A DNA stretch of 64,000 nt. Source: Flavobacterium sp. KACC 22761 (GTDB taxonomy: Bacteria > Bacteroidota > Bacteroidia > Flavobacteriales > Flavobacteriaceae). The notes beneath the pieces are model-generated. The model had not been told where the DNA came from and made no database searches. It was given only the letters and a program-made list of their open reading frames with translations. Made by a program: the position numbers and the translations under genes. The DNA is taken from assembly GCF_034058155.1 (NCBI RefSeq), contig NZ_CP139148.1, positions 2,790,001-2,854,000 on the forward strand. The letters are read 5' to 3'. This document shows, in pieces, positions 16,511-24,641 of the stretch (positions are counted from its first letter, which is position 1; each line of letters begins with the position of its first letter).

Positions 16511-17782
16511 TTAAACTTCTTCTGATTTCTTCCCAAAATCTTTTGGGAAAATTAAAAAACGTGATAAAATAAGACCTGGAATTGTTGCTATAAGAACCCA
16601 AATAAAGAAGTTGCCATAGCCTAAATACTTCCAAATATAACCGCTCAACATTCCTGGAAGCATCATTCCTAATGCCATAAATCCGGTTGCAAGTGCATAA
16701 TGTGCTGTTTTTGATTCTCCTTCAGCAACGTGAATTAGGTACATCATGAAAGCTGTAAAACCAAAACCGTAACCAAATTGTTCTAAAATAACAACGATAT
16801 AAATGTAATAAATTGATGTTGGGTGAAAAAATGCCAATAAAATAAATCCAATAATAGGTAAATGCATAGCTAAAAACATTGGAAACATCCATTTAGTAAG
16901 ACCATGTTTTGAAATAGCAATTCCACCCAAAATTCCGCCGATTGTCAAAGCAGCAACTCCAAAAGTCCCATAAATGATTCCAACAGCTTCTGTATCTAAT
17001 CCCATTCCTCCTAATTCTTTTCCATCCAATAAAAATGGAGTCAACATTTTGAGCAATTGTGATTCCCCTAATCTAAATAATAAAATAAAAGACAGGATCA
17101 ATCCGATTTGTTTCTTCTTGAAGAAGCTGATAAATATTGTTCCGAAGTTTTGATGAGCAGTTTCTTTATTGCTTTCTACAGCATTGATTTCATTTTTTGG
17201 CGTAAAAATAAAATTGTAAGTAGAAATAAATGTCATCAATAAACCAACACAAATCATTGTATAAGACCAGGCTTTTGTATTGTCGCCATATTTATGTTCC
17301 AAATATCCAGCAAAAAGTACCACCAAGCCGTTTCCTGCAAGCATCGAAAGTCTGTAGAAAGTACTTCTGATTCCGATAAAAAAAGATTGTTTATCTTCTG
17401 GCAAAACCAATAAATAGAAACCGTCAGTTGCAATATCATTTGAAGCTGAAGCAAAAGCAGCAACCCAGAATATGGCTAACGACATCATGAAAAAACCGTT
17501 TGTAGGAATTGTTAATCCTACCAATAAAAAGGCAATCGAAATGATTAATTGCATCCACAAAAACCATTTTCTTTTAGTTCCAATTAATTCGATAAGCGGA
17601 CTCCAAAGCGGTTTTACTACCCAAGGAAGATATAATAAACTGGTGTAAACTCCGATGTCTTCATTTGAAATTCCGAGATTTTTGTACATAATTACCGAAA
17701 CCGAAATAATTATGGCATACGGCAGTCCAGATGCGAAATTAAGAAGCGGAATCCAGAACCAAGGTTTGTTATCTGTTTTCAT
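16511..17782 (-). CDS. AmpG-like MFS permease (muropeptide transporter)
   Basis: A 423-residue membrane protein with about 12 predicted helices. FASGLPYAI at the N-terminus, LPWVVKPLWSPLIE and ASNDIATDGFYL match the PAT/AmpG family of the major facilitator superfamily. AmpG imports GlcNAc-anhydroMurNAc peptides. The stop region overlaps nothing, but the start overlaps the end of the GHL10 gene by 14 bp, indicating translational coupling. Neighbours NagZ-like, GHL10 and AnmK make a muropeptide substrate likely, though not proven by sequence. Confidence 0.85.
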   Translation of the reverse strand: MKTDNKPWFWIPLLNFASGLPYAIIISVSVIMYKNLGISNEDIGVYTSLLYLPWVVKPLWSPLIELIGTKRKWFLWMQLIISIAFLLVGLTIPTNGFFMMSLAIFWVAAFASASNDIATDGFYLLVLPEDKQSFFIGIRSTFYRLSMLAGNGLVVLFAGYLEHKYGDNTKAWSYTMICVGLLMTFISTYNFIFTPKNEINAVESNKETAHQNFGTIFISFFKKKQIGLILSFILLFRLGESQLLKMLTPFLLDGKELGGMGLDTEAVGIIYGTFGVAALTIGGILGGIAISKHGLTKWMFPMFLAMHLPIIGFILLAFFHPTSIYYIYIVVILEQFGYGFGFTAFMMYLIHVAEGESKTAHYALATGFMALGMMLPGMLSGYIWKYLGYGNFFIWVLIATIPGLILSRFLIFPKDFGKKSEEV

Positions 17783-19343
17783 TAGGTTGATTTGGTGTAT
17801 AGTTTTTAAATGGCTTTTTTAAGTCAATAGCAGTTGGTGTGCTTTCGTTAGCGTAATAATCAATAAAACTTACGGCGCAGGCTTTGAAAAGGTTCAGTTT
17901 TCCGCCAGCAATTGAAAAAGTGATTTTTCCGTCAACTTCTTTTACGGTAACTTTTTCAACAATTTTTGTAGCGTCGTTAATGTCGATTTTAGAAATGTTA
18001 TCGCCACCGTAAACCACCATATAACGCACTTTGGTATTCAGCGGACTTTTTATTGTAAACGTATATTTTATGCTGTCTTTTGCATATTCAAGAACTTGTG
18101 GCGTATCAATAATAACATGTTTCAAATTTGGAACCGGAGCAGGAAGCGCCGGATATTTGTATTGATTTTCTTCCAGATGACGAGCTACATCTAAGTTTTT
18201 ATCCATAAACCATTTAGAGCTGAAATAAGCACTTCCGGAAACGTTTTTAAAGGTTCTTAGAAAATCAATTTGCGTTGGGATTTCTGTAATGAAATTCCAG
18301 CTTTTATCGCCGTCGCCTCTAATTTTATAAGTCGCATGACCAATATAAATCGCAGTATTTGGATTAGCGTTTTCTGACCACCATTTTACTAGTTTTGAAT
18401 AAGATGCTCTCGTATTGTTCATGCTCCAATACAATTGAGGCAAGATGTAATCGATCCATTTTTGATCCATCCAAAGCATCGGATCAGCATATAAATCGTC
18501 GTAATTTGATGTTGATTGTGTTTCAGAACCTCTAGGATCTTGCGTTTTATTTCGCCAAACCCCAAACGGACTAATTCCGAATTGTACCCAAGGTTTGCTG
18601 GCTTTTATGGTTGTAGATATTGTGTGAACAAAGTTGCTCACATTCGCACGGCGCCAATCAGAAAGACTTAAACCTGCACCGTATTTTTTGTATGAAGCCG
18701 TGTCGTTAAAGACTTTTCCGGGAACAGCATAAGGATAAAAATAATCATCAAAGTGAATCGCATCAATATCATATTTATCAACTACTTCTTTTACGACTTT
18801 AGTCAAATGTTCTTGAACTTCAGGCAAAGCTGGATTGTAGTAGTATTTTCCGCCATATTCGATCATCCATTCCGGATGTTTGAAAAGATCGTGTCCAGGG
18901 CTTAAAAGATTTTTATTCAAATCGAAAGTCGCGCGATACGGATTCAGCCAAGCGTGAAATTCAAAGCCGCGGTTATGCGCCTGCTCAATCATCCATGCCA
19001 ATGCATCATAATAAGGATTTGGAGCCAAACCTTCTTTTCCTGTCAAGAATCGCGACCAAGGGGCAAATTCAGAAGGATAAATAGCGTCGCCAACACTTCG
19101 AACCTGAACGATTACAGCGTTATAATTCAGTTTCTTATACGTTTCTAAAATCTCAAGATAATCGGCTTTTTCTTTTTCAACGTTGTCTGTGCTTGTTTTT
19201 GGCCAGTCAATATTCACAACAGTTGCAATCCACACACCTCTGAATTCGTTTTTAGGATGCATTGAATTTTCCTGTGAAGCGGATTTCCATCCAAAGAAAA
19301 ATAAAAATATGATAGAGTATAGTAAGTGCTGATTTTTATGCAT
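17769..19343 (-). CDS. GHL10 family glycoside hydrolase-like protein (YngK type)
   Basis: A 524-residue secreted or periplasmic protein. It has an N-terminal hydrophobic signal segment (LLYSIIFLFFFGW). The body begins EFRGVWIATVVNIDWP, the hallmark of the GHL10/DUF187 family, with AIHFDDYFYPY near residue 200 and PQLYWSMNNTRASY near 315 lining a TIM-barrel active site. A fibronectin-like C-terminal domain follows (about 410-510). Family members are thought to cleave peptidoglycan glycans, and this agrees with the linked AmpG and AnmK. It probably acts in the periplasm before uptake. Confidence 0.85.
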   Translation of the reverse strand: MHKNQHLLYSIIFLFFFGWKSASQENSMHPKNEFRGVWIATVVNIDWPKTSTDNVEKEKADYLEILETYKKLNYNAVIVQVRSVGDAIYPSEFAPWSRFLTGKEGLAPNPYYDALAWMIEQAHNRGFEFHAWLNPYRATFDLNKNLLSPGHDLFKHPEWMIEYGGKYYYNPALPEVQEHLTKVVKEVVDKYDIDAIHFDDYFYPYAVPGKVFNDTASYKKYGAGLSLSDWRRANVSNFVHTISTTIKASKPWVQFGISPFGVWRNKTQDPRGSETQSTSNYDDLYADPMLWMDQKWIDYILPQLYWSMNNTRASYSKLVKWWSENANPNTAIYIGHATYKIRGDGDKSWNFITEIPTQIDFLRTFKNVSGSAYFSSKWFMDKNLDVARHLEENQYKYPALPAPVPNLKHVIIDTPQVLEYAKDSIKYTFTIKSPLNTKVRYMVVYGGDNISKIDINDATKIVEKVTVKEVDGKITFSIAGGKLNLFKACAVSFIDYYANESTPTAIDLKKPFKNYTPNQPNENR

Positions 19344-19366
19344 TTCAATCTTTTATTAACAAAAAC

Positions 19367-19374
19367 CAAAAATA
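19367..19374 (-). promoter_or_regulatory. Promoter -7 element upstream of the GHL10 gene
   Basis: On the minus strand TATTTTTG fits TAnnTTTG, 23 bp before the start codon. No clear -33 element. Confidence 0.5.
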
Positions 19375-19383
19375 GTTTCTTTT

Positions 19384-19554
19384 GCCACGAATTACACGAA
19401 TTTTCACTAATTATTTTTTAAAGGAATAATTAAAAACAAAAAAAAGTGCAATTTGCGCAAGTAATGTTGTTTTTTTAGCCACGAATTACACTAATTTTCA
19501 CAATTTTTTTTATACAGTCCGAAAAAATTAGTGAAAATTAGTGTAATTCGTGGC
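19384..19554. repeat. GCCACGAATTACAC repeats, two direct and one inverted
   Basis: Three 24-bp copies of GCCACGAATTACACNAATTT plus TCAC lie between the GHL10 gene and anmK: 19384-19407, 19478-19501 and inverted at 19531-19554. The last two form a perfect inverted repeat. Related CGTGAATTCGTGGC sequence is at about 29193-29206 and 41007-41085. The gap holds no gene. Confidence 0.8.
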
Positions 19555-19563
19555 AAACTTAAT

Positions 19564-20772
19564 TTAATCAGGAAAAGAAATCTTTCCCATTGTTATCGAT
19601 GGAATTCCTTTTTTTGAACCAAAATTATAATTTCCTCCAGCAATCGTTTCATTCGCCAAAACAGCAAACAAAACCGCTTCTTTTGCATCGCTCGAAATTC
19701 CGAGAACGTCGCTTTTTTCAAATTTAAAAGGCAATAATTCCTGTAACCAACTTACCAACAACGGATTTCGTGCGCCACCGCCGGACATATAAACGGTAAA
19801 CTCTTCGATTGGAGTTTTAGTGTTTTCTACTACAAACAGAACCGCTTCGGCAATTGTCTCGGCACTAAGGCGCGTTAAAGTGGCCAGCAAATCTGGTGCC
19901 GAAATGTTTTCTAATCCTAATTTTACCAAAGCCGAGTTCACAAATTCGTGGTTGAATAATTCCTGGCCAATGGTTTTAGGAAAGCTTTGTTTGAAAAAAG
20001 CGTCACTTTTTAATTCGATTAAAAGTTCTTGGTTTACAACGCCACTTTTAGCGATTTCGGCATCTTTGTCGAAGCTTTTTTCAGGGAAAAACTGTTTGGT
20101 GAAAATATCGATTAAAGTATTTGCCGTTCCGGTATCGGTTACAAAAACTTCCTCGGCGTTTTGAGAAGCGGGTAAATAAGTAAAATTTGCAATGCCACCC
20201 ATGTTGAGCATGATTCGGTTTTCGCCTTTTTTGCTGCACAACAAATAATCGCCATAAACGGCCAAAGGCGCACCTTCGCCACCGCCTGCAACGTGTTTTT
20301 GTCTGAAATCAGATAAAGTGATAATTCCGGTTTTTACCGCAATATGATCACCATCTCCAATTTGCAAAGTCGCATTTGGAAATTTTTCCTGCTGATGCAA
20401 AAACTTTGGCGCATGCAAAACCGTTTGTCCGTGCGAAGCAATCAAATCGACTTCGCTTGCGGGAATATTCCATTTTGAAAGACAATCGTTGATCATCCCT
20501 GCGTGTAAATCGGCAATCCATTCGTTTAATAAAACCAAATGCTGAAAATCGATTGTCTTTTTAGCAAACACCTTTCTGATTTCTGTTTTAATATCTTCGC
20601 TATAATCGATAGTTTCAAAGTGTTCGATTTTAACAGCCGTATTTTCGCCTTCGCCAGAAACTTCACAAAGCGCCAAGTCAAGTCCGTCTAGTGAAGTTCC
20701 TGACATTAAGCCTATTATTTTTCGCGTTTCTTTTTGAGCTATTTTGTAGAGGGCGGTTATGTTTTTATTCAT
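19564..20772 (-). CDS. anmK: Anhydro-N-acetylmuramic acid kinase
   Basis: A 402-residue cytoplasmic kinase. GLMSGTSLDGLDLALCE (residues about 21-37) is the AnmK ATP-binding motif, and MLNMGGIANFTYLP, FVTDTGTANTLID and YMSGGGARNPLLVSWL complete the family pattern. It converts anhydroMurNAc to MurNAc-6-phosphate with ring opening. It is the first gene of the minus-strand peptidoglycan-recycling cluster. A MurQ etherase, the next step, is not in the window. Confidence 0.93.
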   Translation of the reverse strand: MNKNITALYKIAQKETRKIIGLMSGTSLDGLDLALCEVSGEGENTAVKIEHFETIDYSEDIKTEIRKVFAKKTIDFQHLVLLNEWIADLHAGMINDCLSKWNIPASEVDLIASHGQTVLHAPKFLHQQEKFPNATLQIGDGDHIAVKTGIITLSDFRQKHVAGGGEGAPLAVYGDYLLCSKKGENRIMLNMGGIANFTYLPASQNAEEVFVTDTGTANTLIDIFTKQFFPEKSFDKDAEIAKSGVVNQELLIELKSDAFFKQSFPKTIGQELFNHEFVNSALVKLGLENISAPDLLATLTRLSAETIAEAVLFVVENTKTPIEEFTVYMSGGGARNPLLVSWLQELLPFKFEKSDVLGISSDAKEAVLFAVLANETIAGGNYNFGSKKGIPSITMGKISFPD

Positions 20773-20828
20773 TTTGATGGAATGCTTTCTTTGATAATGC
20801 TAAAATGAGATTATTTTGGATATAAATC

Positions 20829-20836
20829 CAAAGATA
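20829..20836 (-). promoter_or_regulatory. Promoter -7 element upstream of anmK
   Basis: On the minus strand TATCTTTG fits TAnnTTTG, 56 bp before the start codon. No -33 TTG is obvious. Confidence 0.5.
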
Positions 20837-20926
20837 AAGAATAAAAGTTTTTAAGTTGAAATACGGAAAACCGTAATTTATATTGGTATAATTTTATTTT
20901 TTTTACAAAAAAAATGAAACTAACCT

Positions 20927-22114
20927 ATGAAAAAAAATTACCTACTACTGCTTTTTTTAATTTCTTTGTCGGGCCTAAACGCACAAAGTATTTCAACGGA
21001 ATCTGTTGAGTATCTACTTTTAAAGGAACCTAAAATTATAATTGATGCAAATTCCCGTCAGTATTCTGTAACAGTTACTTCGCCTTATAATTTGACAAGT
21101 GATCAGGTTTATGCGCAATCCAAAGTCGATTTTCAGAATGAATTAGACAATTTTGACAAAAAAGTTGCTGCAAGTGAAAATGAATTCAAACAAAAATTAG
21201 CAGATTATGATGCCGACGTTGCAAAAGCAAACGCAAAATACAAATCAGAATCTGAGGAGTTTAAAAAACTAACGTTGCTAGAACGTCTAACGCTTCAGGA
21301 CAAAGGGCAAAATCCAAAACTTGTCCTTCCAAACAGACCTATTTATGTTGCTCCTTCTAAACCAGTTTACCGCGAACCAAATTTGCAGGATTATGTTATT
21401 ATAGATAATAATGTTTTAGCGTCTCAAATAAACATTGACGGATTTACTAAAGACGGAAATTATCTGACTATTAATTTAGATATAAAGGCCGTAAATTTTC
21501 AGGACAATTCAGGTCAGACTTACGCCAACCAGCCAACTACTTTGATTGTTAAGCAAAACGGACAGGAGAAAATCAATAAAACATTCTTTCAGGAGTATAA
21601 ATACATCAGTTCATCTCCTACTAATAATATTAATAAACCTCGTGAAGAACAGCAACATCTGAAAAAAGTAATTGCTTTTATTAACGATTATCTGGGTGAG
21701 AATTTTGCTTTTAAAAATGTAAAATACAGTGTCAAGCTTCAGAGCGTTAAAAACAAGGGGCAATATGATGATTTAGAAAAAGCAGGTATTTATGTTACAA
21801 CAAATTTGAAAAAAATGAATCCTGCAAATCCGCAAATCAATGCAGCAGCATTAACAGGAATGCAAAAAGGAATTGATATCTGGAAAGAAACGCTTACTAA
21901 AGTTAATTTTAAAGATACAAAAGCAGACTTTAATGCTAAAATCGCAAAGTTTGTTTATTTCAATTTGATGAATCTGAACTTAGCTTTAGATAAAAAAGCA
22001 GATGCTGAAAAAGTGCTTAATGAAATGCAGGAAAATCTGATTTACATGGATCTAAATTCAAGAGAAGAATCAGAGTTAAAAGCAATCGAAAAGCAAATTT
22101 ATAAAACTACTTAA
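20927..22114 (+). CDS. Secreted protein of unknown function
   Basis: A 395-residue protein with a type I signal peptide (MKKNYLLLLFLISLSGLNAQ). Residues 70-120 are Lys/Glu/Ala-rich and probably coiled coil, and a Pro-rich piece (LPNRPIYVAPSKPVYREP) follows. The C-terminal third is helical (TGMQKGIDIWKETLTKV, ALDKKADAEKVLNEM), like solenoid repeats. I do not recognise the family. The next gene starts 9 bp later and also encodes a secreted protein, so the two probably form an operon. Confidence 0.65.
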   Translation: MKKNYLLLLFLISLSGLNAQSISTESVEYLLLKEPKIIIDANSRQYSVTVTSPYNLTSDQVYAQSKVDFQNELDNFDKKVAASENEFKQKLADYDADVAKANAKYKSESEEFKKLTLLERLTLQDKGQNPKLVLPNRPIYVAPSKPVYREPNLQDYVIIDNNVLASQINIDGFTKDGNYLTINLDIKAVNFQDNSGQTYANQPTTLIVKQNGQEKINKTFFQEYKYISSSPTNNINKPREEQQHLKKVIAFINDYLGENFAFKNVKYSVKLQSVKNKGQYDDLEKAGIYVTTNLKKMNPANPQINAAALTGMQKGIDIWKETLTKVNFKDTKADFNAKIAKFVYFNLMNLNLALDKKADAEKVLNEMQENLIYMDLNSREESELKAIEKQIYKTT

Positions 22115-22123
22115 TAGCAAAAC

Positions 22124-23551
22124 ATGAAATCAAAAATAACAAGCTTTCTTTTTTTATTAGTTAGCTTAACAGCAGTTAGTCAGACACAAAAAGAAATTGG
22201 GACCAAATTTGACTACGATGAGAGAGAAAAAGATTTAAAAGTTGTTTTGGTTGACAACTATAATCATTATATGTCTTCGGCAATTAATGTCGATGCATCA
22301 ATGCAGTCTGTCAACAAAATTATTATTAGAAAATTTGATCAAAAAAACCAATTGGTAGAAACGTTTACTGAAGAATTTCCATATAAAGATGTTTTTACAT
22401 TGCATAATTATCTAGGAAGTTTTGAATTGCAAAATGAAAAATTGGTAGTTTTGGTTGAATGCTATTCTAATAAAACGAAGAAGATAGAAGTTTTTCAGGT
22501 TACATTTGATAAAAAAACAGGTTTATTTGATAAAAAGGTAATCGCAGAATATACATTTGAAAGTCTTTCAAAATCTGGGGCAACTTATGCAATGGTTTCG
22601 CAAAACAAAAACTATATAGGAGTTGTTCACAGTAAATTTGCTAATAAGAAAATTGCAGAAGAAAACCAATGTGTTTTAATTGACGGTAAAACTGGAGATT
22701 TGCTTTGGAAGAAAGATGTTCCGTTTCCTTTATTATCATTTACTGAAAGTATTGTTTTAAGCGATACTGGAAAATTTGTCTTTGTAAGAACAACTCAAGA
22801 AACTGGTTCTCAAAATGTGTTGGCTATTGCAGACGGAAATACCGTAGAAAATAAAGATTTTGGAAAAGAAGATATTAAGATTAAAAAACCGCTTGTTTTT
22901 TCAGTTGGTACAAATGAGTATTTGATTGCGTTTGACAATTATGCTCATGGAATAAATCGTGGAGAATTTGGTAAAGTTCTTTTTTATGATTTAACTGCTG
23001 GAGTGGTTTTGAAAAATAATATAGCTGGAAGTTTAAGCGATATAAAAGATGTATCCAAAGTTAATTTTAATACTTTGTCTATTCAAAATGACGAAATTTA
23101 TTTATTTGTAGATGCAGATTTTAAAAGCGGAACAAAACCAGATCCAACTTTTCCAAACTCTACTTTCAAAGTGGCAGAATATTCAAATGGCTACCCAAGT
23201 TTGCTAATATTCGACCTGAAAGGAAATTTAACAAAAACAGAAGATTTTAATGTAATGCCATTTAAAGAACCTTCTAAATCACTAAGTGTATTAAATGTTA
23301 AAGGAAATTATTTCTTGAATACTTATTGGAGAATTAATAACTCAAATGGTTTCTATGGAGGAATTTACAGGCTTAATAATGGAGCTGTTGATCGCAATGG
23401 TAAAATGTGTAGTTTTAATGAGCCAAATGAAGAAGGAATTGTAATGGCAAAATTTTCAAATTATTTGCCAGATGCTAAAAGGTTAATTATAGCAAAATCT
23501 TATGGCGCTAATAAAATGGCTTTTATGAATGTTTTGAATATTCAATTGTAA
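22124..23551 (+). CDS. Secreted protein of unknown function, possible beta-propeller
   Basis: A 475-residue protein with a signal peptide (SFLFLLVSLTAVSQ). The mature part is rich in beta-strand-like segments. Phrases such as VLIDGKTGDLLWKKDV, and SLLIFDLKGNLTKTEDF later, resemble blades of PQQ- or WD-like propellers. No catalytic motif is seen. It follows the previous secreted protein by 9 bp and ends before a terminator, so it is the last gene of this two-gene unit. Confidence 0.6.
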   Translation: MKSKITSFLFLLVSLTAVSQTQKEIGTKFDYDEREKDLKVVLVDNYNHYMSSAINVDASMQSVNKIIIRKFDQKNQLVETFTEEFPYKDVFTLHNYLGSFELQNEKLVVLVECYSNKTKKIEVFQVTFDKKTGLFDKKVIAEYTFESLSKSGATYAMVSQNKNYIGVVHSKFANKKIAEENQCVLIDGKTGDLLWKKDVPFPLLSFTESIVLSDTGKFVFVRTTQETGSQNVLAIADGNTVENKDFGKEDIKIKKPLVFSVGTNEYLIAFDNYAHGINRGEFGKVLFYDLTAGVVLKNNIAGSLSDIKDVSKVNFNTLSIQNDEIYLFVDADFKSGTKPDPTFPNSTFKVAEYSNGYPSLLIFDLKGNLTKTEDFNVMPFKEPSKSLSVLNVKGNYFLNTYWRINNSNGFYGGIYRLNNGAVDRNGKMCSFNEPNEEGIVMAKFSNYLPDAKRLIIAKSYGANKMAFMNVLNIQL

Positions 23552-23578
23552 AAGAGTCTGATACTATAATTTCTAATG

Positions 23579-23613
23579 AAAAAAGGTGCTTATAATTTAA
23601 GCGCCTTTTTTTT
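23579..23613 (+). terminator. Terminator after the two secreted-protein genes
   Basis: AAAAAAGGTGCTTA pairs with TAAGCGCCTTTTTT (one G-T pair) with a short AT loop, followed by T residues. It lies 28 bp after the stop codon at 23551. Confidence 0.8.
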
Positions 23614-23741
23614 GTACAACTAGACAAGACTCTATAGCGCAGATTGCAACTCCGCGTTAACGTCATGATATTGTTGTTGTAAATCAAATAAATTCAAATT
23701 ATATTTGATTTAATTATGATAGAAAAAATCCTAACAAAAAC

Positions 23742-24047
23742 ATGAAGTCAACATTTGCCTACATTTTCCATTTTTTATATTGGGTTTGGTTTATCTATTT
23801 TTTCTTTTATACTACTCAAGAAATAATAACATTGAAACACATTGTAGTAGGAGAGGGCATAATTTTTATGGTAGTATCGACTTTTGTATTATTTTTTGTG
23901 GGGTTGTTTCTGTATGTATTTACACTTTCTTTAGAAATTTCAAATGGAATAAATAAACGTTTACAATCTTTTTCTCTGGTGGTTTGTGTAGTTTTAGTCG
24001 TTCTATTTTTTCTTGCTTTTAGAGGAAATAGCTCACTGCGCGCATGA
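23742..24047 (+). CDS. Small membrane protein of unknown function
   Basis: A 101-residue hydrophobic protein with three likely membrane segments (residues about 5-25, 38-62 and 78-96) and a short Arg-rich end. No family is recognised. It stands alone between a terminator and another small gene, so its reality rests on length, hydrophobic pattern and a plausible ATG. Confidence 0.5.
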   Translation: MKSTFAYIFHFLYWVWFIYFFFYTTQEIITLKHIVVGEGIIFMVVSTFVLFFVGLFLYVFTLSLEISNGINKRLQSFSLVVCVVLVVLFFLAFRGNSSLRA

Positions 24048-24225
24048 TATTCAGGATATTTCAAAATCTTGTTATACCCGCTAATTTTTTTTAACTTTGA
24101 TTAAATGAATTACTCAAAATAGAAAATCGCACACTCATGTTGTCCGTTAGACTTATTCGGGAAATTGCCCATAACGGATTTTCAAACAGAAGGCAAAAAT
24201 GTTAGAGTTCATATATCATTAAGAC

Positions 24226-24516
24226 ATGAGTTACGAAAAAATCAAAGAAGAATTTATTAAAAGTGCGGAAGCGTATATAAACGCAAAGCGCCAGCCATTT
24301 GAAAAATTATCAGGAATGGAACTAGTAGATGCAAAATCTCATTATCTGGATGATTTTCAAGAATACATTATGCACCTGAACTTTACATTAAATGCATTGC
24401 TTGAAGAGCATTCGATATCTTTTCAAACCCTTGAAGAGGCAAATGCTTTTCAAGCTTATATAAAACCGACTTTTGGTAATCTTTCTAAAAAGTTTACAGA
24501 AGGACTTATGGATTAA
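24226..24516 (+). CDS. Small cytoplasmic protein of unknown function
   Basis: A 96-residue helical protein (MSYEKIKEEFIKSAEAYINA, LVDAKSHYLDDFQEYIMHL) without signal peptide, membrane segment or cysteine. No family is recognised. It ends about 100 bp before the promoter of the FAD/Fe-S gene. Confidence 0.55.
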   Translation: MSYEKIKEEFIKSAEAYINAKRQPFEKLSGMELVDAKSHYLDDFQEYIMHLNFTLNALLEEHSISFQTLEEANAFQAYIKPTFGNLSKKFTEGLMD

Positions 24517-24594
24517 ATTCCAAAAAAGAAAAACCCAAATTCCAATTTCAAAACAATCCCAAAGAAAACCTTTGAACCTTTGTCACTATGTCAC

Positions 24595-24623
24595 TTTGAA
24601 CCTTAAAAAAATAACTATTTTTG
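24595..24623 (+). promoter_or_regulatory. Promoter of the FAD/Fe-S dehydrogenase gene
   Basis: TTTG (24595-24598), 17 bp, then TATTTTTG (24616-24623): a good Bacteroidota promoter. The ATG lies 18 bp downstream. The -7 element overlaps the in-frame TTG at 24621, which argues against that codon as start. Confidence 0.65.
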
Positions 24624-24641
24624 TATTTCAAAAGAAAGCAA

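Noticed and set aside
20927..23551. New secretion or defence operon
   Set aside because: Two adjacent secreted unknowns are common in Flavobacteria; no enzyme, receptor or partner domain supports a system.
24621..24641. TTG start for the FAD/Fe-S protein
   Set aside because: The codon lies within the -7 promoter element and would be before the transcription start; ATG 24642 fits.
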